Below, piece after piece: positions 57,678 to 64,000 of a DNA stretch of 64,000 bases. The notes under the pieces are model-generated. The model worked only from the letters and a program-made list of their open reading frames with translations. It was not told the DNA's origin and ran no database searches. The position numbers were made by a program, and so were the translations under genes. The stretch comes from Trichomonas vaginalis G3 (Eukaryota; Parabasalia; Trichomonadida; Trichomonadidae): positions 19,291,962-19,355,961 of the forward strand of contig NC_067208.1 of assembly GCF_026262505.1 (NCBI RefSeq), given 5' to 3'. The first letter of the stretch is position 1. Every line of letters begins with the position of its first letter.

Positions 57678-57986
57678 AAGTTTGATCCATAATATTTTTG
57701 ATATATGTCTTTATTTGTTTTATTTTGTTAAAACTATATTATTATAGATCTCTTTAGTACAAGATTTACCATTGCCTTATAAAATTCAATTTATATAAGT
57801 TTTCAGATTCATTTGTAACAAAACATATCTGAATATATGGGGCGGTAGGGTTATTAGCTCATTCAAAGTTAATAACGAAAGAACATAACATAAAAAAGGT
57901 GATTTGGGATAGAGAATTTTGTAACAATTCTAATTAAAAAATTTGACAAAAAAAAGCTCGTTTTTTTCCCTTCAAAATAAAATTTT
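57678..57986. other. Intergenic region between PAP2 and HYDIN-like genes
   Basis: 309 bases, AT-rich, no gene. It should hold the 3' end of the PAP2 transcript and the promoter of the next gene. A poly-A/T-rich run with TTTTTTTCCCTTCAAAATAA lies right before ATG 57,987. Confidence 0.5.
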
Positions 57987-60900
57987 ATGGTAAAAGGTAT
58001 TGTTTTTGAGCCAGAAGTTGTTATTTTTCCAAATACATACATCTCTGATGTCTCAAAACTTACCATCACTGTCAAGAATAACTCACATCAGAATCACAAA
58101 CTATCATTTCGAACGTATAAAACTAAATCAGAAGAGCAAGCACTCAAAGAAGATTTAGATATATATGATCCACTTGCACGTGCCAAATTCAACAAATCTT
58201 ATGCATTTGAATCAGATACTTTCTATATAGAACCTCTTGAATTAGAAGTTTGGTCTGGAACTTCTCAACAATTTTTCATTACATACGCACCAAACATTGC
58301 GATAAGACATGATACTACTGTATACGTACAAGTTGACGAAGAAGATGAAAGATTAGAACTAAAATTAATCGCATTAGGTCTGCCTCCTGTTGCACAGTTG
58401 AGCAATCCAGCAATTAACATTGGAAATATCTTCTTAGACTCAATTTGCGAATACGAGGTTTATTTAGAAAATTGCGGAAATGTTCCTGTTGATTTTATTC
58501 TGGAAAAGCATCCTACAGGTAATCTTGGTTTCAAGTTTAATCCAGAAACCGGACAAGTTTTAGTAGGATCAAAAATTCCAATTAGAATTACATTTATTGC
58601 TTCAGCTGTTGGCAGTTTTCATGAACTATTTACATATAAAATTAGAGGTGCTACAAATAAATTCCCTCAAATTGCTCTGACAGGAAAAGTTATTGGACCT
58701 TCATTTGAAGTTTCGATGCATCAATTAGATTTCGGCTCTGTTGGATATGGATTTATGCATACTCAAACATTTATTCTTGAAAATACTTCAGAAATACCTT
58801 TCGACTTTACTTTTAGATTATCAGCGAATTCAACATTTGAACATCGTGAATTTCGAATAGACCCTGAGCAAGGAACTATTGGAAAATTCCAGAAACAAGA
58901 AATTTCAATAGAATTCATACCATTCGCCATTCAAGAGTACAATTTAACCTTGTTAATGGATGTAGCACGCTATGGCCTTGCTTTGTTAGAGATACCAATC
59001 AGAGCTAAGAGTGTCTGCCCCTCAATTAAACTAATTCCAGATGTAGTTGATTACCAAACTGCTTTCATTGGGTACAAATACGAAAACAAGATCACATTAA
59101 AGAATGACTTTCCATATCCAGCAAAATTCGAATTCATAAGCGGCCAAGATAACCATAGGAACGATATTGAAATTGCTTGCGATAAATTGAGTGGAATTAT
59201 ACCAGCACTGTCAAGCACAGAAGTAATTATATTCTCAACATGCAGAAAAATAGGTCCATTACAAAAATCTTGTTTGTTCAGCATTTTTGGATCTGATGAA
59301 CCGCCTTTAATGCTTAATTTCACTGCAAACTGCGTTGGACCAAATGTTTCGTTTAGTACATCTTCAATAAACTTCGGAAATCTCCAAGTTTTAAAGGAAA
59401 CTAAGCAAATAATTGAAGTCAAAAATAATTCATTAATCGATGCTAACTTCAGAACATCGTTGGACTCTCCAACAGGTGGATTTAGCGTTTCTCCTTCAAG
59501 CGGTGTGATAAAACCAAACGAAACTTTGCAACTAGACGTGATTGCATTTTTGAACGACATTTTACAGTTTCAAGGAACCATAAAATTTGGAATTGATTAT
59601 CTAAACTCATCAAATATTGCATTGAAGGCACAGGGAGTTGGATCTCCAATCATTCCTGATATTGATCAAAAAACTATTGATTTCGGAACAGTTTTAACGC
59701 AGCAACCATCGTCAAAAGTCTTCAATATCACCAACAAGAGCCACAGACCAGCGGAAATACGTTGGTCTGTTCAAAAACCAAAAATATTGAAAGATTTACC
59801 AAACGATTTTTCGTTTGTTGTTGAACCAGAACAGACATTTCTTAATCCTCAGCAGAGTTGCGAGGTTAAGATGACAATCCAGTGTTCAAATCCAATTTCA
59901 TTTACATTAAATACAACCTGCAACGCAATGGTTGGTCGATCAAGGATTGAAGCCTTCCAGCCTCTAATAAAAGGCACTTTCATCTCTCCTTCGATACAAA
60001 TAGAGCCATCTTCATTAGATTATCAAGTTCTTCTTCCATATGACAAAGAGAAGGGCGACGACAGATCATTAGTTTCGCCTCCGTCAGACATTCTCCAGCC
60101 AATTCCAAAGGCTCTTACTCTATCCAATATGTCAAAATTACCAATAGAAATGACATGTTTGATGCCAAGTCACTTTTTCATTGAAAATTTTGAAAATTTA
60201 TTCAGCAAAGAAGGGGATGAAGAAAGTGTTTTGAAGATCAATCCAGGGGAGAAGAAAGATCTCACAGTTGTATTTGATCCCAGCTTCAAAGAAGAGTTCG
60301 TCACTGAAGAATACACAAGAAAAATTGTTTTCTCATACTTGAACAATCCCCAATCTATTTCTTTGCCATTACACGTGAATGTTGAGTTCCCAAACATCAA
60401 AATCACTCCATCTGACGAAATAAACTTCGGTATATTGATGATGGACACAGAAAAGACAGTAAAAGTCACTGTCCAAAACATTGTTTCTATTCCAGTAAAT
60501 TTCACGTGGAAAATGGTCTCAGACAATTTGGATAGCGCCAGAGTTTTCGACGTGTTTCCTCTCGACAGTTGCCTCGAACCAGGCCAGTCTGTTGATATCT
60601 ATTTCTCTTTCTACGCGCTCAATGATGAAAATGAACTGAGAACAATAGAGTATTTTGCCGAAGCTGTTTGCTCTGTGATGAATGGCCCTGATTACAGACT
60701 GAAACTGAAGGGAAGTAGCGCTCCTATTCAATATAACGTAGCTCCGACCGATTTCGATTTCACCGGAAAATCATTTACTGAGGAATTGAACGACAAAATT
60801 GTTTTGACAAACAATTCCGCTGTAGAAATACAGTTCGAGGTCAAGCTGCCAAGACACTCCAAATTCAAACAGCTCAAGATCGAGCCAATGAACGGAATCG

Positions 60901-63900
60901 TTTCTGCAAATGATTTCGTCGAATTGAATTTGTCAATTTTGCCATCAGCACCAAACTTCGTCAGAGAGAGTTTTTACGTACAGATCAGTGGATTTGATGA
61001 CGTTCAGATAAATGTTAGAGTTGATTCCTCATTTGCACAAGGAAAACTCTCATTGCAAAGATGTGAAGATGACCCTTCAGTGAACAATCTTTTGACAAAT
61101 CCAACTCCAATAAAAAGTGTCAAATCACAAGGAAAAGTGAAGAATCAGAGGAGTGGAACAGCGCAAAGCATACAAGTGTACAGATCAGAGAACATTGCAG
61201 ATAAGATGCAGCAACTTGGCGAGGACAAATTGCTCAAGGAAGAACAAAAAGTTCTGATGGACATAATGAAAGGAAAGTCAATTTACGTCCATTCTGCACA
61301 CTACAAGATCGATTTCGGCGACTTAGTAATGGGCGAAAACAGAGAGATAGAGTTCAACCTCACTAACATTTCCACTTTCTCATATTCAGTAAATGTTGAT
61401 TCCTCAGCCCTGAAGAGAAGTGGGTTCAAGATCGAGCCAATCGCACTGAAGGGAATTTCGCCAAACACAGATGTCAGTTTCAGAGTGAATTTCATGACTG
61501 AAAACAGGAAATTGAATGAAATCGGTGAGGTTTCATATGATGTTCCTTTTGTTTTCAGTGACAACCACAGCGTGCTTGTGACAATCAGAGCGAATTTAAT
61601 TCATCCTTCGCTCACTTTCTCAGAAAAGTCATTTGATTTCGGCCAAGTTATTATTGGCCAGATGAAGACAATGACTCTTCAGCTGCAGAATATGAATTCT
61701 GTTGCATGCGAGTTCACTTTCGGCGATGTTGTTTTTAACAAATCCTCAAAAGGAAATGTTTTTGTTGTGACTCCATTGCACGGTGTTTTGCCTCCTTCCT
61801 CTTTCATGAACATAACAATCACTTTCTCGCCGACATCCGAAAAGAATTACAACGCTAAATTCCCTGTTAACTTGAGGTATTCGCCAGAACCAATAGAGAT
61901 TCAATTAAAAGGTATCGGAATCCAGTACAAACTCGAGTTCGATCCTCCCAACTACACATTCCCATTAACACAACTCTTCAAAGAACCGCTTTCAACAATA
62001 ATCAAAATTAGAAATCCAACAAACTACTCAATTGAATTCTACTCGTCACAGTTCGACCAGAAACTGCAGGAACTCATTGAGCAGCAGCAGAAGACAGACC
62101 CAAGAGAGGATGGAGAGATGCCGTTTGTCACATATACTCCAAAAGCGAAAACCCCAGCCGCAGCTTCGAAATTTGGAATCTGCATCATTTTGTCTGGAAT
62201 ACAGAGATCAGGAAAAACATCTGTCGCAAACCACTTGTCAAAGGAACTCAATCTACCAATTATTGACCTCAAGAAAGTTTGGCAGGGTGTCAACCAGGAA
62301 GACTATGTTTCCAAACTCTACGGAGTGCTTTGCGAAACTCAAAATAGAAACGGTTTTATAATAGATAACCTTAATATTTCCGACACAAAGAACGAGAACG
62401 AGCAATTTATACAACAGATGCTGAAGAACAAAAATGCATTGGATGAAATCAGCAAAAACCTGATGTACAATGGCCAACACCAAACTCCTTCGACATACGA
62501 AGAATGCCTTGGATACCTCCTTCAATCATTGGACGGACAATATGTTTTCCACATTTCTCTGACACTGTCGAAAGAAGAGCTCCAAATCAGACTAGAAAAA
62601 CAGAAACAGAACGAGAATTTGACTAAAGAATCAAACGAAATGAAGGAAATCGAGTACTTGAACAAGATGACGACAGAAGAATACTTAAACATGCCAGAAG
62701 AACAGAGAAATGAAATAGACGAGAAAAGGCACTTCTACAGACAGAAAATACTCGACAAAATCATTGAAACATCAAGATCTGAGAGAGAAGAAGATGAAAA
62801 TCACAAGAAATCATCTAAAAAGGAAGAAAACAAAGACAAAAACAGCAAAAAGAATGCAAAAGCTGTAAATCTCGATCCTCTTCAACAAGAAATGCTAGTT
62901 TACCAGTTCTCTTTGTCATCAATGATCACTAAACTCGAATCTGCAGGAGACAGATACAAAACAATTGATCCGAGCGAACTCTGCTTGATCGACAGTTCAA
63001 ACGCTGTTTTAGTCCACAAAAATTCAATTGTAATAAATGGCGGTCTGCAGTTTAACGACGTCATCAACCAAATAAACGCATTCCTTCCTCCTGTGAATAT
63101 CATCAAAGAAGCAGCCTTCAAGAGAATGATTCCAGAGCCATACATGACGAACGAAAACATGGACGAAGAGATACAAATGGCAAAAAAAATTCCACGCCAC
63201 TTTTATATACAAAATCCAGAAGATGAGTCAAACAAATCCACTCCTCACTGGTTCTTGGACAGTGGACAAGAGATGGAATTGAACGTCAAATTCGATCCAC
63301 AGCCAATAGGAAATATATCTGAGGAGCTGACATTTGTCATTTGCAGATGCGCTGCCTCTCCTTACGCAATCAAACTGAAGGGATCTGCGTCATTCCCTGA
63401 CTTCGAGAGAGACATTAAGACAATCTTCCAACCACAGACGAAGAAAGGAGAACCAGGCTACTCAAACGAACTGAGCTGTTTCACATTCGGAAATAGATTG
63501 ATCTGCAAAGAGAAGCCTCCAAAAGGTCCTTTCCAATACAAAGAGCAGATGACAATCAAGAATACAACATTATTCCCTCTTGAAGTATCTCCGATGGTCG
63601 TTGAGTCCCAGAATAAACAGTTCTTCGGTTTCGAGCCGGCACTTTTGACTTTGCAACCAGATCAAAAAGGCGACATCAACTGTCTGTTCCATCCAACAAC
63701 GAACGGACAGTCATTTGCACTCTGCGCACTGTTTGTGAAGGACAACCCAGATCCGTTCTACTTCACAGTGAGTGGAGAAACATCTTCGCCGCAAATAGAC
63801 CTTATTTCACAGCAAAACATTGATTACGAAAGGATCTTGTCTAACTCAACATCAGTAAAGAAAGTTGACCTCAAGAACACAGGAAAGGTAGCTGCAACAT

Positions 63901-64000
63901 GGCGTCTGAAAGGCCAACAGAACTTCCAAGGCCTCTTGACATTTTCCCAGTCAGAAGGGCAAATTTTGCCAGGAAAAACAATATCGATCCAATTGAAGTT
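57987..64000 (+). CDS. HYDIN-like central-pair protein (partial at window edge)
   Basis: Host gene, at least 2,004 codons with no interruption, continuing beyond the window. HYDIN is a giant protein of the C2 projection of the axonemal central pair. The sequence is a long series of ASH/MSP-like immunoglobulin-fold repeats, recognised by recurring LDFG.V..G, V.L.N and FxPxxxGxI-type motifs (LDFGSVGYGFMHTQTFILEN; IDFGDLVMGENREIEFNLTN; FDFGQVIIGQMKTMTLQLQN). At about residue 1,400 an adenylate-kinase-like P-loop domain begins (IILSGIQRSGKTSVANHLSK), as in other HYDIN proteins, followed by a charged coiled region (KKSSKKEENKDKNSKKNAKA) and further repeats. Start MVKGIVFEPEVVIFPN is the first ATG of the frame. 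Confidence 0.9.
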   Translation, partial: MVKGIVFEPEVVIFPNTYISDVSKLTITVKNNSHQNHKLSFRTYKTKSEEQALKEDLDIYDPLARAKFNKSYAFESDTFYIEPLELEVWSGTSQQFFITYAPNIAIRHDTTVYVQVDEEDERLELKLIALGLPPVAQLSNPAINIGNIFLDSICEYEVYLENCGNVPVDFILEKHPTGNLGFKFNPETGQVLVGSKIPIRITFIASAVGSFHELFTYKIRGATNKFPQIALTGKVIGPSFEVSMHQLDFGSVGYGFMHTQTFILENTSEIPFDFTFRLSANSTFEHREFRIDPEQGTIGKFQKQEISIEFIPFAIQEYNLTLLMDVARYGLALLEIPIRAKSVCPSIKLIPDVVDYQTAFIGYKYENKITLKNDFPYPAKFEFISGQDNHRNDIEIACDKLSGIIPALSSTEVIIFSTCRKIGPLQKSCLFSIFGSDEPPLMLNFTANCVGPNVSFSTSSINFGNLQVLKETKQIIEVKNNSLIDANFRTSLDSPTGGFSVSPSSGVIKPNETLQLDVIAFLNDILQFQGTIKFGIDYLNSSNIALKAQGVGSPIIPDIDQKTIDFGTVLTQQPSSKVFNITNKSHRPAEIRWSVQKPKILKDLPNDFSFVVEPEQTFLNPQQSCEVKMTIQCSNPISFTLNTTCNAMVGRSRIEAFQPLIKGTFISPSIQIEPSSLDYQVLLPYDKEKGDDRSLVSPPSDILQPIPKALTLSNMSKLPIEMTCLMPSHFFIENFENLFSKEGDEESVLKINPGEKKDLTVVFDPSFKEEFVTEEYTRKIVFSYLNNPQSISLPLHVNVEFPNIKITPSDEINFGILMMDTEKTVKVTVQNIVSIPVNFTWKMVSDNLDSARVFDVFPLDSCLEPGQSVDIYFSFYALNDENELRTIEYFAEAVCSVMNGPDYRLKLKGSSAPIQYNVAPTDFDFTGKSFTEELNDKIVLTNNSAVEIQFEVKLPRHSKFKQLKIEPMNGIVSANDFVELNLSILPSAPNFVRESFYVQISGFDDVQINVRVDSSFAQGKLSLQRCEDDPSVNNLLTNPTPIKSVKSQGKVKNQRSGTAQSIQVYRSENIADKMQQLGEDKLLKEEQKVLMDIMKGKSIYVHSAHYKIDFGDLVMGENREIEFNLTNISTFSYSVNVDSSALKRSGFKIEPIALKGISPNTDVSFRVNFMTENRKLNEIGEVSYDVPFVFSDNHSVLVTIRANLIHPSLTFSEKSFDFGQVIIGQMKTMTLQLQNMNSVACEFTFGDVVFNKSSKGNVFVVTPLHGVLPPSSFMNITITFSPTSEKNYNAKFPVNLRYSPEPIEIQLKGIGIQYKLEFDPPNYTFPLTQLFKEPLSTIIKIRNPTNYSIEFYSSQFDQKLQELIEQQQKTDPREDGEMPFVTYTPKAKTPAAASKFGICIILSGIQRSGKTSVANHLSKELNLPIIDLKKVWQGVNQEDYVSKLYGVLCETQNRNGFIIDNLNISDTKNENEQFIQQMLKNKNALDEISKNLMYNGQHQTPSTYEECLGYLLQSLDGQYVFHISLTLSKEELQIRLEKQKQNENLTKESNEMKEIEYLNKMTTEEYLNMPEEQRNEIDEKRHFYRQKILDKIIETSRSEREEDENHKKSSKKEENKDKNSKKNAKAVNLDPLQQEMLVYQFSLSSMITKLESAGDRYKTIDPSELCLIDSSNAVLVHKNSIVINGGLQFNDVINQINAFLPPVNIIKEAAFKRMIPEPYMTNENMDEEIQMAKKIPRHFYIQNPEDESNKSTPHWFLDSGQEMELNVKFDPQPIGNISEELTFVICRCAASPYAIKLKGSASFPDFERDIKTIFQPQTKKGEPGYSNELSCFTFGNRLICKEKPPKGPFQYKEQMTIKNTTLFPLEVSPMVVESQNKQFFGFEPALLTLQPDQKGDINCLFHPTTNGQSFALCALFVKDNPDPFYFTVSGETSSPQIDLISQQNIDYERILSNSTSVKKVDLKNTGKVAATWRLKGQQNFQGLLTFSQSEGQILPGKTISIQLK

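Overview
The window looks like nuclear DNA of a trichomonad, most likely Trichomonas vaginalis or a close relative. It is AT-rich and its genes show no introns. Two large virus-like Polinton (Maverick) elements lie next to each other, and the only clear host genes, at the right end, are a PAP2 lipid phosphatase and a HYDIN-like flagellar protein. The species name is an inference; the flagellate character is supported by the HYDIN-like gene.

Positions 1 to about 21.2 kb belong to Polinton A, which enters from outside the left edge. It carries a capsid protein, a protein-primed DNA polymerase, a DDE integrase, an A32/FtsK-type packaging ATPase, a long phage-tail-like fibre, several minor structural proteins and a block of accessory genes (KilA-N proteins and unknowns). 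Most reading frames look whole; the polymerase, the fibre, the ATPase and one or two small genes are broken. Positions 21.25-23.14 kb hold a remnant of a Mutator-like transposase, AT-rich DNA and a cluster of four consecutive hairpins.

Polinton B is complete from end to end at 23,151-46,627. It has terminal inverted repeats of about 86-89 bp, each opening with 15 A/T, and a perfect 6-bp target duplication (TAATGT). Its left half is moderately broken and its right half heavily decayed, so it is a fossil. It shares capsid, ATPase, integrase, fibre, minor capsid and accessory families with A. No DNA polymerase is visible in B; instead it has a superfamily 3 helicase remnant, and it also has an adenine-methyltransferase remnant.

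Across the accessory regions of both elements there is a modular layout. Similar promoter cassettes precede unrelated genes, and the genes are bounded by copies of a palindromic GGTGAGATCTCACC module in opposite orientations. One copy has changed to GGTTAGATCTAACC and changed its surrounding half-sites in step. A 54-bp hairpin minisatellite associated with these cassettes also appears inside KilA-N coding sequence.

Positions 46.6-56.9 kb are mostly gene-free AT-rich DNA. They contain a five-hairpin cluster (47.75-48.06 kb) related to the one at 22.8 kb and a 2-kb fold-back element (51.37-53.33 kb) built from 122-bp triple-hairpin units and long inverted arms. The host genes follow: PAP2 at 56,877-57,677 and the HYDIN-like gene from 57,987 past the right edge, both intact. 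Intact host genes beside broken elements suggest that the breaks are real decay rather than general sequencing error.
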